From Argyresthia goedartella (taxonomy: Eukaryota; Arthropoda; Insecta; Lepidoptera; Argyresthiidae), in NCBI GenBank assembly GCA_949825045.1, contig OX463810.1:38946201-39010200 (forward strand): 64,000 nt of DNA, given 5' to 3'. The notes beneath the pieces are model-generated. The model did not search any database. It worked only from the letters and a program-made list of their open reading frames with translations, and was not told the DNA's origin. The position numbers and the translations under genes are program-made. How positions within the stretch are numbered: the stretch's first letter is position 1; the number at the start of each line of letters is the position of its first letter. Below are positions 48,890-60,059 of this stretch, in pieces.

Positions 48890-50401
48890 ATGCCGAAAAC
48901 TATTAACAGTGGCGTAAGAAAAGTTATTCACAGTGTATCGAAATATTTGTCGGATAAAAAGTCTGAAGGATTGGACTCTATTCCTCTAAATAACATCACC
49001 AGCCTTATTGTCAACATGACTGGTAGGTAATGTGTGCAATGTGAATTGGCTAATTTGTAACTATTTATTAGTAAAATATGTTGACGTATTTTAGGCATAC
49101 CCCGATCTTCCGTAATCCAGATACAAAACGAAGGTGGGACGTCAGCTGTATTTTCTACGCCTAAGAAAAATAAACCGAAATCCAAAAAGAAAATCAATCT
49201 GGAAGATTTTGATTTATCTGCAATTAGGCATAAAATACATGAATTTTATGCTGTCCGAAAAGAAATACCGAGTTTGAAAGCTGTTTGAGTTGCTTGCAGC
49301 TCTTAAAGAATCCATAAATTTTGTTGGTGGCAGAAAATATTTTCGTTTACTCTTACACAAATTAGGTTATAAATATAAAAAAATGTAGAAATCAAGGGAC
49401 AGTGCTTATGGAGCGACATGATATAGTGACAAGGAGGGACAGATACCTATATGAATACGAAGATGTAAATGAGAGTGGTATGCTTCTTCTATACCTTGAT
49501 GAAAATTATATTCATACTTCGCGTAATCATGCAAAATTTTGGCAAAGCGAAAATGACTACGGTGTATCTAAATCTGTAGAATTAGAAAAAAGATACATAA
49601 TTGTTCATTGTGGTGGCAAGCCTGGGTTCGTCCCGAATGCTTTGTTAATTTATAACGACAAAGAAAAAATTATGATTTCTATGATGCCATGAATAAAGTA
49701 AATTAAAAAAAATGTCTATGGAATAAGTTATTACCCAATCTAAATGAACCCAACTGTACAGTCATGAACAATGCTAGCTAGCCAGATATCTTTATAGACA
49801 AATCAACAAACGTCCAACCTCGGTTAATAAAAATAAATAAATTGAAGAATGGCTTACATCAAATAATATAGCCGACCCTACCAGAGCCACCAAAAGTATG
49901 TCGTTGTTTTTGGTAAAACAAAATAAACCTGACCCAGTATTCGAGATTGAGAATTTAGTACAGGAGTATGGTCACAAAATACTATGACTGCCGCCATTTT
50001 TACCTGAATCCGATGGAAATGATATAGGGCAGAGTAAAAGGAAAGTTTGCCATAAAGAAGGTTGGTTTAGATAATATCACGTTCCTGCAGCTTGTACAAA
50101 ACTGTTTTGAGGATATATCCTCAAAACAGTTATATATAAATAACTGCTAATACATAGAATAATTGCTGTGAGCGAGCATATAAAAAACTAGAAGAAATGC
50201 AGGGGACTGGTAATTGATAGAGAAATTGAACAACTTATTATAAATGTTGGCGGCAGTGATAGTGAAACTTATCTTACAACTGACAATGAGTCTGATATGT
50301 CCAGAATTGAACCAGTACAATCTGATCATAAAGATCATGAAATGTCTGTTGAATATGAATATGAATCTGTTGAATATTTAGATTCGGAATTTGATGACTA
50401 A
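48890..50401 (+). pseudogene. IS630/Tc1-type transposase with an intron, decayed
   Basis: Exon 1 (48890-49022) starts MPKTINSGVRKVIHSVSKYL. A phase-1 intron (49023-49094, GTAGGT...TTTTAG) joins to IPRSSVIQIQNEGG, a DNA-binding region. Then come KINLEDFDLSAIRHKIHEFY and, after two shifts, the 49402-49692 frame: MLMERHDIV and LLYLDENYIHTS with the first catalytic Asp, then KRYIIVHCGGKPGFVPNAL. The second block reads MNNAS where MDNAP is usual, and the last block LPPFLPESD has lost its conserved form. An acidic C-terminus ends at 50401 (YLDSEFDD). The gene is dead. Confidence 0.75.
50100..50131. repeat. Perfect 32-bp palindrome
   Basis: AACTGTTTTGAGGATA is followed directly by its reverse complement. 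It lies in the degraded 3' part of the IS630-type transposase. Confidence 0.9.
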
Positions 50402-50514
50402 TGAAAAAAATGAATACATAATCATAATGGTTTTATTTTCTATATTTTAACCCGACTACAGGTACTTACTTTTGTGGAATATTATTTCATAATAATAAAA
50501 TATAATAGTAGATA

Positions 50515-50645
50515 ATGTGACTTCCATAATGAGAGGCTTTAACGAGTGTTTCATAACAACAAAACACGAGTATTTTAATGCCCAATTATGTACAGTTACA
50601 TACACTGCTTGATCTCTTCATATCATAAGCTCTCTATGATTGCTA
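50515..50645. repeat. Inverted-repeat unit, fragment (copy 4)
   Basis: GTGACTTCCATAATGAGAGG, ATTTTAATGCCCAATTATGT and CATATCATAAGCTCTCTATG follow the order of copies 1-3. The right half is absent. Confidence 0.65.
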
Positions 50646-50939
50646 ATTTATAGTTATATTTAAAATGAAACTTCTAATAAGTTCGATTTTAAAATAAGTT
50701 CGGCAATAAGCGAAGCGGTCAATATGTATGGGTATACTATACTTAGTATTGCTATATAAAAAGTTATTTAGCGCCCTCAGACCAGGTTTTTTATGTTCCT
50801 GTTTAGGCTTTACCTATATGTATCTTATAAGTATACCTATCAGACCCCAGCATGTTCGATGTGCTTCTAAAAGCGTCAAGCGAACGTAATGGATACAACC
50901 CTTGTCAGGGTTCAGTCGTCATTTCACGGCTACCTTGTC

Positions 50940-51010
50940 CTGTGCAGCCAATTACAATGTGATTGACCAACGACCACTTATAAAAGACCTCCCTAACACG
51001 CCAGTTCTGA
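50940..51010 (+). promoter_or_regulatory. Promoter-like CCAAT / TATA / CAGT arrangement
   Basis: CCAAT at 50948, TATAAAA at 50979-50985 and an initiator-like CAGT at about 51002 lie in promoter-like order. No gene follows on the plus strand. It could be part of a decayed LTR. Confidence 0.3.
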
Positions 51011-51060
51011 CATAACACTGTGAACAGCGCGCAAAACGTAACTCGCAGGCTTTTCGCAGG

Positions 51061-51594
51061 TCAGCCTAAACTGGTAGCTAGTTTCCAAGCAAGTGATAGG
51101 TCGTTGCCTCGATTGATTGGATCTCGTCTCGACCAGTTTCTGATAATAATGAAGTGGTAAACGAAACAGCGCCTATGTTCGAAGGAGTTCAAAGGGTTAA
51201 ATTGAAACTCGCAGTAGGTTATTAGTGGGTTGCCAGGCCGGAAAATTGGCTTCCCCCTTTTGAAGAGGTAATTTATAGGGAACGAAGGTAGAATAAAGGA
51301 AGCTTGGTAAAAATAATATTTCTTATTGCATTCAGGATTGCCAGACCAATTAATTTCAAAATTAAAAAAACGGCGTAACATTATCTATTAAAACGGAAAA
51401 AAAACACGTTTGTTGCCCCCCAGCCCCCCTTAAATATTTGTTATATTTTAATTTATTTATGGGTCCCGTTTGGCACCCTTCGGGTATGGAATCCTGACAA
51501 CATAGATGGAACTTCTCGTCCTCTTCCTCCGACAAAGACATAGACAGAAAAGAGATGGAATTCCGGGTAATTCAGATCTTTGAAGACAATGACG
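51061..51594. other. No gene recognised
   Basis: A 106-residue minus-strand frame at 51061-51381 has no recognisable domain. A run of C residues and AT-rich sequence follow. Confidence 0.35.
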
Positions 51595-51665
51595 GGGGCT
51601 ATCCCACAGCTGCAATAAAAAAGTGGGCGCAACTGTGCTTCTGCTAGTCCGTTTGGGAAAAGGTG
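51595..51665 (+). mobile_element. SINE-A body fragment
   Basis: GGGGGCTATCCCACAGCTGC, then AGTGGGCGCAACTGTGC and CCGTTTGGGAAAAGG, match the 3' half of SINE-A with more divergence. Confidence 0.55.
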
Positions 51666-51714
51666 TACCGCTTTATTTAAAGTTTATGATGACAAGCTGG
51701 AACGAATCGTAAAT

Positions 51715-51850
51715 GATCTTAGCTGGAACTGTTATAAGTGTCCCTGGTTCGAACCCTAGCTTGGGAGGAAGAAAAAACAATATGCCTAGGTCTTGGATGT
51801 GTGACGTCGCTGTTTCCTACATCCTAGTGTGGGGCCAGAAGCAATGAATA
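51715..51850 (+). mobile_element. tRNA-derived SINE (second family)
   Basis: A B-box-like CTGGTTCGAACCC at about 51746 is followed by GGGAGGAAGAAAAAAC, then CCTAGGTCTTGGATGTGTGA and CGTCGCTGTTTCC, and the end TAGTGTGGGGCCAGAAGCAA. Related copies are at 62660-62800 (+) and 1665-1732 (-). Confidence 0.65.
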
Positions 51851-52396
51851 TGCCAATATATACACGTAAATGTTATGTAATTTTACACACCGAATTTGGA
51901 TTTCATGTAGTATTGGGATCGGAATGGGGGACGTCTGTAGCCGTGACAACGTTTGATATCAACTTGCTTGTTTGCGGGTATTTCCAATCGCCGCAAGACA
52001 GATTCAAAGTTAACATTTATTTATATTACTTTAGATATTTACATACCCTTAGTACCCATACCAATAGTACATTACTGCAGATACCAGTAAGCAAGCCATA
52101 CTGGACGAGTATGATTTAGCCGGCCGAGCCGAAGGCGAGGTCCGGCTATAATACGAAGCCAGGATGGCACTTATGGTCGAAGCGTTTGTAGTGCTTTTCT
52201 CAAAAATATTCACATTCATTCAAAAATATTCACACCATTAATTTTTATTGTCAATATTTTATACTTCTTTTTCTTCTGTAAGTATCGAATTCCTAATTCC
52301 TAATTAGTATGAAAATAGAAAAAATACGAATGAATTGAGTTTTCCGCCATTTTACATCGTGCAATATAAGTGCAATTCGGACACGTCCAACCTCTA
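51851..52396. other. No gene recognised
   Basis: A 96-residue plus-strand frame overlaps the SINE end and has no domain. A small hairpin, TAGCCGGCC...GGTCCGGCTA, lies at about 52117-52148 around a GAGCCGAAGGCGAG block like that in the 47395 and 47930 units. Confidence 0.35.
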
Positions 52397-52436
52397 TGGT
52401 ACCTCCTTTTTATTAAAGGAAAAGGAGGTACCTCCT
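52397..52436. repeat. Inverted repeat GGTACCTCCTTTT / AAAAGGAGGTACC
   Basis: Two perfect 13-bp arms separated by about 10 bp of AT-rich loop. Confidence 0.85.
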
Positions 52437-52840
52437 TAACTGATACTAATATCCTTGGCTTATCTTTAAAAAAAAAATAGTGCTGTATTTAAATATTATG
52501 ACATATAATGGGATTTCATGCTTACTTACTGGACATTTGCGTTTTCCTGGACACTTTTAAAAATTGACCAGGACGTGTGACTTTCGGATACTATCTCCAC
52601 AGATATTAAGGGAACATTTCATACCATTTTTGAGAAAACGTCATATATTGCCTCCTCTTTACATTAAACCACTGAGGGAGATTAATTAACAAGAATAGAA
52701 TTTAGTTCTCTTTTAAAAATTTATTGTGTTTGACTCATACAAATATTACAATATTAATTATTATAAATTATATGCAGGAATAAGAGAAGGACTGTCCCTG
52801 CACTATCAGGAACAGCCCTTACTCTCAATACTTATATTTA

Positions 52841-53667
52841 AAAAACAAAATTAATATTTTTGAAAAAACCCACGACGGTTAAAACTTAGTTGAAAAAGGA
52901 TAAAATAATTTTGAAACCCCCGACTCAAAGAATTTATGCTATGAGCTTAATAAAAAGCCAAGAAAATCCGTCGTGGGCTGCTATCTCTATTTTAAATATA
53001 AACAAATAATCAAGTTATTATAAACATGCAAAATTTTGAAATTAAATAGAATCTGTGTAATTTCAAAATTACATAGATTCTATAGCGGTGTAACGTGTTA
53101 TCTAGTGGTTCTTCTTCTGACGCGATGTGGTGGCGTCGTCTGTGATGCCTAAATTGGCAGCTTTATTTTTATTTATTTATTCCTTTTGTTTTTGCTTATT
53201 TTGTCATGTATTTTTTTCATGTTTCTTTTGTATTATTTTTTTGTTGTTGTTTTGTTTTGTTGTTTTTGTGTTGTTTATTTTTTCCATGTATTTTTTGTGT
53301 TTTTTTTTTCAAAAGACCCTCGTCTATTGCAATATCACTGCTCTAACGTCCTGCTCTTTGCCATATATATTGTTTTATTATTATTATTACACTTTGTCTG
53401 CCTTTGTTAATTTTTTTTCATTCCGTGTTCAGATGTGACATTATTGGTCGTATGAAGTCTTCTCCATACTTTCTTAGCTTGTACTAAAATGATTAATTAT
53501 AAAATTAGAAAAAAAAAGTAATAGCAGCCCCCGACAGATTTTCTTGGGTTTTTTATTAAGTTCATAGCATAAATTCTTTGAGTCGGGGGTTTCAAATTTT
53601 TTTTATCCTTTTTCAACTACGTTTTAACCGTCGTGGGTTTTTTCAAAATTTTTAATTTTGTTTTTTT
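52841..53667. mobile_element. Element with about 145-bp inverted arms
   Basis: 52841-52985 and 53521-53667 are reverse complements with few mismatches. Shared blocks include AAAAAACCCACGACGGTTAA, GAAACCCCCGACTCAAAG and AATTTATGCTATGA. The 535-bp interior is T-rich; the Phe-rich plus-strand frame there is a low-complexity artefact. There is no transposase, so this is a non-autonomous element of unknown class. Confidence 0.75.
53047..53084. repeat. 38-bp hairpin ATAGAATCTGTGTAATTT...
   Basis: Near-perfect arms of 18 bp with a two-base loop, inside the 52841-53667 element. Confidence 0.75.
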
Positions 53668-54039
53668 ATTTCAAACTTTTTAGAGAGCAAGCATAGGTAT
53701 TATGTAAATTGTAATTCATATTTATATGTATAATATTTGTGCTATAGTTTCGGTTTTACCAAATTATTGTTAAATTTGGTTGTATTTGTAATAGTTTTAG
53801 TTGTGTTTGTAATAGTTTTAGCATTATTTCTTGAATGTTTATTTTCATTTGAATAAGTAAGTAGGTTAGGTCAGGTTAATTGGAATATCCCTCCACATTA
53901 CATCATTAGCTTCATTCACGAGTATTGATTTTTGGTTCTGATTTTTATTTTAATACTTTTCGTACTTCGTCTTGAATTTATTAGGTTAATTAAAATAAGT
54001 AGTAGGCTAAGTTGTCGGGATAACTCTCCATATTTTGTT
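53668..54039. other. No gene recognised
   Basis: AT-rich. It contains repeated GTAATAGTTTTAG units near 53790-53820. Possible intron sequence ahead of the helicase exon at 54050. Confidence 0.35.
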
Positions 54040-54261
54040 ACTTTTAGGTTTTTATATTTTGGACCAAAAACATTAGCCAAAGGACAAGCTTATGTGGCGC
54101 TTAGTAGAGTACGATTTTTAGACGGCGTAGTTATTACCAATCTAGATCAAAGAAAACTTTTTAACAGCCCACATAACAGCATGGCGTTGGAAGAATTAGA
54201 GCGATTGAGACAAACTATACGTCGCCGGTCGCAAACCGAGGACACAGAAGAAAGGCCATAA
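54040..54261 (+). pseudogene. PIF1/Helitron helicase C-terminal exon
   Basis: The 53932-54261 frame becomes helicase-like after a possible acceptor, ACTTTTAG, at about 54040. It reads FGPKTLAKGQAYVALSRV, then FLDGVVITNLDQRKLFN and ALEELERLRQTIRR, and ends in a short basic/acidic tail. KGQAYVALSR is helicase motif VI of the PIF1 family. Nothing upstream encodes the rest. It may be an isolated terminal exon of a Helitron. Confidence 0.7.
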
Positions 54262-54488
54262 AGTAGCCATCGTCTTTTGCTCTCTTTCCAACATAAATAC
54301 TTGGTTCACTGAGGGGGAGGCCCCATTTGTCCTCGACTTTTTCCAAATATTTGAAAGTGACATGCCACTGTCAAAATTATGGAAAATCGACGACGCGACG
54401 CAACGCAGCGCACAAGTGAGGCCTCACTGTAATGTTATCAAGAAAGTTATATTGAGTTTTTTTAATATTTAGTAACTAATATAAACAG

Positions 54489-54760
54489 TATCACTGCAGT
54501 GCCCCCTAGTGAGTTCCTATCGTAACACCTATTTATGAACCCTCACAAATCAACCACAAACCCATTACAAAAAAACGCACCAGAATCAAACGAATAGTTT
54601 TAGTTTTGCACAAACAAATATTTACCGCAGCGCCCCCTGGTGAGTTGTCACCGTAACACTTATCTAAGAACAAGCAACAATCAAACCCGAACCCATCACT
54701 GATAACCACATCAAAATCGGACTAGTAATTTTTGATAAAAATGGCAACATTGGTTTGCAC
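54489..54760. repeat. Two tandem units of about 131 bp
   Basis: GCAGTGCCCCCTAGTGAG at 54496 and GCAGCGCCCCCTGGTGAG at 54627 start parallel blocks, each followed by CGTAACAC and later by CAAACCC...CCCAT and CACAAAC. The copies are diverged. Confidence 0.6.
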
Positions 54761-54799
54761 AAACATCCTCTCACCCCAAACGCATATACCATCTCCGTT

Positions 54800-54860
54800 C
54801 CGTCGAGGGTAAAAAGTCGCGTGAAGAAACATTTCCTATCTCTTTAAAATTATAGCTAGT
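54800..54860 (+). repeat. LINE-A 3' fragment
   Basis: AAAAGTCGCGTGAAGAAACA and CTCTTTAAAATTATAG parallel 128-175. Very short piece. Confidence 0.45.
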
Positions 54861-55596
54861 ATTAACACAAATACTTTTTAAATCAGCGCTTTGTTATCCC
54901 AAAATTGTGTGGAGGAAATCAAACGTACCCACGCTAGTGTCTTTTCGCTTCAGCCTTTTCTCCCCAGGGGATTAGGTAAATTTCAGTAAGCAAGCTATCA
55001 TCATATACAAAGTATTCGCTCCTATGCCTGTTTGGGAAAAGCCTGTTTTTGGTGTAATAAGAGCAATCATTTTAACAAGCAGGTTCTTTGATCTTGGAAA
55101 CTGTGATGTTTGCAAATTAATATCGATAGGCACAATTGATTGTTATACATAGGCTTGTGATTATAAATTCACGCTATGTTGTCGCTAACATTACGGGGTG
55201 TTTGGAGTATAGAGCGACAACATTTTTGGGGAGATGGGGATATCATACACATAACCCAATTTTTATTCAACATGTAATATTACATTACTATCGCGGTCTG
55301 TAATGACTGTAATGAATGACTCAAGGCCTAGTCAGCGCGATCAGCATTGCAGCCATTGATGGACAAGCTGGAATAAAAGCCGAGACCGAGGCTCGAGCTT
55401 ATAGGCCGAGAGCGTAGCTAAGCTAAGCTCGAGGCCTTCATAGTGTGGCCAGCAGTGCAGTCATTGCGGACCAAGGCTTATATAGTACTTTACTCAAATA
55501 CTGCGAGTAATGAAATAAAACCAGCTTATTATACCTAGTAATCATTTATTTAATAAAAATGACAATTTGTAAATGTACAGTTACTACAATTTAAGA

Positions 55597-55833
55597 CTAC
55601 ACTTGTTTTGGCCCACAACAAAACATTGGAAAGAAAATAGAAAGTGGCAAGAAGATCTCTCGCTCTGTTTTTTTTGTCATACTTGTTGCACTACCTTTTT
55701 TTAACCATTTTTGAATCAAAGCTCGACAATCATGGATTTTCACAGGAAATTGCCGGTCGCTAAAACACGACAGTAAAGGATTTTCACAGGAAATTGCCGG
55801 CACCTTTTCTGACTCCTTCAAGTAGCGCGGCAA
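55597..55833 (-). other. Unidentified 78-residue frame with an internal duplication
   Basis: The frame reads DRQFPVKIHDCRALIQKWL, KKGSATSMTKKTEREIFLPL, and ends PMFCCGPKQV. The DNA GATTTTCACAGGAAATTGCC occurs twice (near 55734 and 55779), a 45-bp tandem duplication that keeps frame. I do not recognise it. It could be the C-terminus of a decayed transposase within the 55196-57812 element. Confidence 0.3.
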
Positions 55834-56073
55834 TGTCGACTTTGCTCAAAGAAGATTGTCAAAATAATGAACACATTACGTGCTTTGTTTGAGTAAAATT
55901 ATATTCAAAACTATTTAGTGCCGTATGCCGTAAAGCTAAGTGCAAACACATAAAACCGAAGATTCTTACATCGTCAAATAAAACTAAAACTATTTGCAAT
56001 ATCATAAATAGAGAATAAAACATAATTAGGAGACCGTTGCCTTTTACTTAAAATTGAAGATTTACTAATAACT

Positions 56074-57540
56074 TCTAAAGATGACATCGCGGGCGCATTT
56101 GAACAGTTCTTTACAAATTTTCCAATTATTACTACGGCTTCTTTAAACTCGTCTCCGGATCTTGGTGCATCATTTTTAAAAGACAATGTTCCAAAGTGCA
56201 ATCAAGATTTCCCATTTTCATATATTGGGTCCTATGGCATAATTAAAGCATTGAAGTTGTTAAAATTTAAAAAATCTCTGGGCATGTCAGTAAAAGTTAT
56301 TAGCTCGGTAATAGACGAACTTGCCCCTCATTTAGCTAAAATCTTCAATAAATGTGTAGATGAGAGTACTTTCCCTGACCTCATGAAACACAGCAGGCTA
56401 GTACCTTTATTTGAAAGCGGCGATAGGGGTGACCCCACAAATTTCAGACCAGTCTTTCAGTCAGTCATGAATTCTCAGGTGAAGATGGGAGTCCCACAGG
56501 GATCTATTCTGGGTCCGTGTCCTTTTCCTCGTGTATTTAAATGATTTGCTATTCATGGTACAAAACATGTCAGAGATAGCATTCTTTGCAGATGTCACGT
56601 CACATTTTTTTAAGCAAATAAATAATGCTCTCTCTCGATTTCTAGACTGGCTTACTGCCATTAACTTGCTTCTGAATTCAAAAAAGACAATGTGCATAAA
56701 ATTCACTTTATCTAATGTAAGGCTAGTTGAGAGTAACATTTTATTGCGGAAGGACAAACTAAAACTCGTGGATGAAACTGTATTTCTTGACATCACTATT
56801 GATGCCAAACGAAAATGGGGTCCCCATATTGTAAAATTAGCTGATAGACTTAGCTCTGCAGCATATGCAGTTAAAAGCATCAGGGAATTAACTGATGTTG
56901 CAACTGCTAGGCTTGTATATTTTAGTTATTTCCATAGCATTATGTCTTTCGGCACACTACTATGGGGATGGGCAGCTGACATTAAGACCATCTTCATATT
57001 GCAGAAGAGAGCGATCCGATTTACTTATAAGCTAGATAGAAGAGAGTCTCTTAGACATTTCTTCAAAGAAACCAACATCCTAACAGTTGCAAGTCAATAT
57101 ATCTATGAAAACATAATGTATGTGAGGAAAAATATCAGTAGCTTTAAAACCATTAAAAGCCGCTACAATGTGCAAACTAGAAATAAACATAAACTTTAAA
57201 TTCCAATGTTTAGACCCACAAAAGTTAGTAGTTCTTTTATGGGACACTGTATACGCTTCTACAATGAAATTCCGCAAGAAATACAAAACCTTACTGAAGT
57301 ATAAAAAAGCTGTATAAAGCATACTTTGTGCACAAAGGCCTACTACAAAATTAATGACTTTTTACAAGACACTGAAATCTGGCATTAACCAAAAACCAGT
57401 TCATTGTACCCTTTATATGTGCTAATAATTAGGCACCTACCTAATGTTATATTATGCTTGCATGATTTGATTATGTTATGACATTCATTAAGTCTCAATT
57501 TTTGTGCTATTATGAATAAAAATCTTTAAACTGGAACTTG
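56074..57540 (+). pseudogene. LINE-B, internally deleted copy
   Basis: Plus-strand frames cover the RT start (AFEQFFTNF, DELAPHLAKIFNKCVDESTF, RLVPLFESGDRGDPTNFRPV) and then jump directly to MGVPQGSILGP, so the segment with the AFD box is deleted. After a frame change the active-site block reads FFADVTSHFFK, where FADD is expected. The C-terminal part is long and open (56531-57199: LVYFSYFHSIMSFGTLLWG, LQKRAIRFTYKL). The 3' end is near 57540. Inactive. Confidence 0.8.
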
Positions 57541-57812
57541 AACTCATTCTGAAAAACTTTCACTAAGAAACCAATTTGCTCACAGCAACTTTATTTTTAA
57601 CCTCTTAATACATTTTGGGCCAAGTTGTCATCGGCTGATTTGTATAGAGATGTATTGAGAAAACAAAGAGTAAAAAATAATTAAAACAGTTGATTCAAAA
57701 AATATACAACTACACTTGGTCTCATCAAATCAGTTTCAAAGTTAATGTTGTTCAGAATGATGTCCCCTGCTCCCCAAATAAAATATTCACTCCATACTCC
57801 AAACACCCGGTT

Positions 57813-58684
57813 AAATATGTACATACTCGGTACTGAGAGTCATTGTTAAAAAGGGTTTGTAGTTTTAATGAAGCTTTTCCTTCTCCTTCTCTTCAACGTG
57901 TAAGTATCCACTGTGGGACAGAGGCGACCCCAAAGAATTTACTTAAAACTTTACAATTAATATACCATAAACATAAATATTTATTATCAGGTACACACAC
58001 GTATCCAATCCAAAAATATTAATATACTTAACCCAAATATCAAGCGTTTGAGCCAAATATACAAAATCTTTTATACTGCGATGCTAAGATAGTCAAATAG
58101 CACAAAGATTTTGAATATTTTTCTTTTGTCTTTAAATTCAGCGCGGTTGCTACGGCGATGTCTCAAGTGTTACCATTATTGCCACTTGAATTTTCAGAAT
58201 GTTGTTTTGTTTGTAAGATTAAATAACGCCGAGGATTCCTTGTGTTTTGCGTTTATCTTGGTATCTTACATAAATAGTTGTGTTTTTAGAATTTTTTGGC
58301 GAGTTATTCGTAAGCGAGTTTTTATAATCTTTAATTACGCACTTGATTAATAAAAAAATGGAAAAGATGCATAGTAGTTATCTGCATGTCTTTTTGTAGT
58401 AAAATAAAGAAATTAGGAAAAAAAATATTGTACCACCCGCCCAAATTATTTTATTTGGAAATGGAATATTCAATTTATTTACAGTAGAAATTGTTTAGCA
58501 TAAAATTAAATGCTCCGTATTTGAAACCAAAAACCGTAATGGAACTACGAGACGAGTAATTGCACTATTTATTTTAAGAGTCGCGTAATTTCAAGTCATC
58601 TGTTTCAAAATAGAAACAACGGTATTTTGTTATTTAATTGTTCCGTGTTTAACATCTGTGTATCTTAAACACCAACAATCTGTT
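57813..58684. other. No gene recognised
   Basis: AT-rich. Short plus-strand frames (for example 58111-58350) have no recognised domain. No clear inverted or tandem repeats. Confidence 0.35.
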
Positions 58685-59214
58685 TATATTAAATCGTAAG
58701 CTGACTGGCTGACATCAGCACAGAGCCCAAGCCGCTGGAGCTAGAGACTTGATATTTTACAGGTGTAGGCATCCACTAAAGAGGAATTTTTGGGTTAGTT
58801 CATACGGATCCCGGGATCAGATCAAAGTTCATACGGATCCCGACGATTCGTTCATACCGATCCCGGGATCAGTGTGAACGAAAAAAATATAATATTTTAG
58901 TTCACACCGATCCCGAATCCCAATGTACAGAGACACGAAATATAGAATAGCATTTTATCGATGCTGATTTATTTATATTATATTATTTTTATTCGTAGGG
59001 TTTTAGGTAAATAATAATACTGGTAAATTAGAAACCGTGTGAAGCGTAAATGAAACAGTCTATATTACAGGGTGTACGGTGTAATATAACATTCTGTTTA
59101 TTCCTGTTCATCTTTCCCACCAAATAATTTGAATAAATTGGACAGAGAAGAGACATGTGCCCAGCGGTGGGTCGATTTGGGCTGAAAATTATAGCAATGA
59201 TGTAGATGACGATT

Positions 59215-59910
59215 TATAGGCGCCATTTTGAACTTTGTAGTTACTGGCCTGATTTGCTTCAAAATCGATATCTGAGGATCTGGTTGGAATCCAATCATAA
59301 TTCAGAACTCAGATTAAAAAAAAACACCGCCATCTTGAACTTTTGAGTTACTTAACCGATTTGCTTCAAATTCGATATCTGAGGATCCGGTTGGAGACCA
59401 ATCATGATTCAGAACTCAAATTTAAAAAAACTCCGCCATCTTGAACTTTTTAGTTACTAAGCCAATTTGCTATCCGGTTGCAGTCCAATCATGTTTCTGA
59501 AGTCAGATTTTGAAAAAATCGCCGCCATCTTGAACTTTTGAGTTACTAAACCGATTTGCTTCAAAATCGATATCTGAGGATCCGATTAGAGTCCAATCAT
59601 GATTCTGAAGACAGATTTTGAAAAAATCGCCGCCATCTTGAACTTTTTAGTAACTTGACTAATTTGCTTTAACCGGACTCCAACCGGATCCTCAGATATC
59701 GATTTTGAAGCAAATCGGTGTAGTAACTAAAAGTTCAAGATGGCGGCGACTTTTTCAAAACATGACTTCAGAATCATGATTAGACTCCAACTGGATCCTC
59801 AGATATAGATTTTGAAGCAAATCGTTTAATTAACTAAAAAGTTCAAGATGACGCCATGAATTTTTCAAAATCTGACTCATGATTGGACTCCAACCGGATC
59901 CTCGGATATC
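59215..59910. repeat. 107-bp satellite in both orientations
   Basis: GCCATCTTGAAC-type unit starts occur at 59222, 59329, 59435, 59524 and 59632 (spacing 107, 106, 89 and 108). Each continues with CGATTTGCTTCAAAATCGAT, ATCTGAGGATCCGG and CCAATCATGATTC. From about 59665 to 59905 at least two more units run in the opposite orientation. Confidence 0.85.
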
Positions 59911-59931
59911 GATTTTATGCATATACGACAT

Positions 59932-60059
59932 CAGTTGCGGCGATGGGCTAGCCCCCTGTCACGCAAAATGGAGTATTGAATCACTGGCTAAAAGTGGGCA
60001 CAGTTGTGCCTCTGCCATCCCGTACGGGAAAAGGGGTGATGCTATGTATTGTATGTATG
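59932..60059 (+). mobile_element. SINE-A, 5'-truncated, in the satellite element
   Basis: It starts at AGTTGCGGCGATGGGCTAGC and ends in the GGGTGATGCTATGTATTG tail. TACGACAT flanks it on both sides (59924-59931 and 60060-60067), an 8-bp duplication. Confidence 0.75.

Larger units (their letters stand above)
55196..57812. mobile_element. Candidate element bounded by GTGTTTGGAGTAT inverted ends
   Basis: 55196-55250 (GGTGTTTGGAGTATAGAG, GGGGAGATGGGGATATCAT) is the imperfect reverse complement of 57750-57812 (ATGATGTCCCCTGCTCCCC, CTCCATACTCCAAACACC). The right copy is followed by TTAA. Between them lie an unidentified minus-strand frame and a LINE-B remnant. It may be a composite or two separate MITE ends. 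Confidence 0.4.

Noticed and set aside
53127..53438. Phe-rich membrane-like protein
   Set aside because: It is the translation of a T-rich low-complexity interior of an inverted-repeat element; the amino acid bias comes from base composition.
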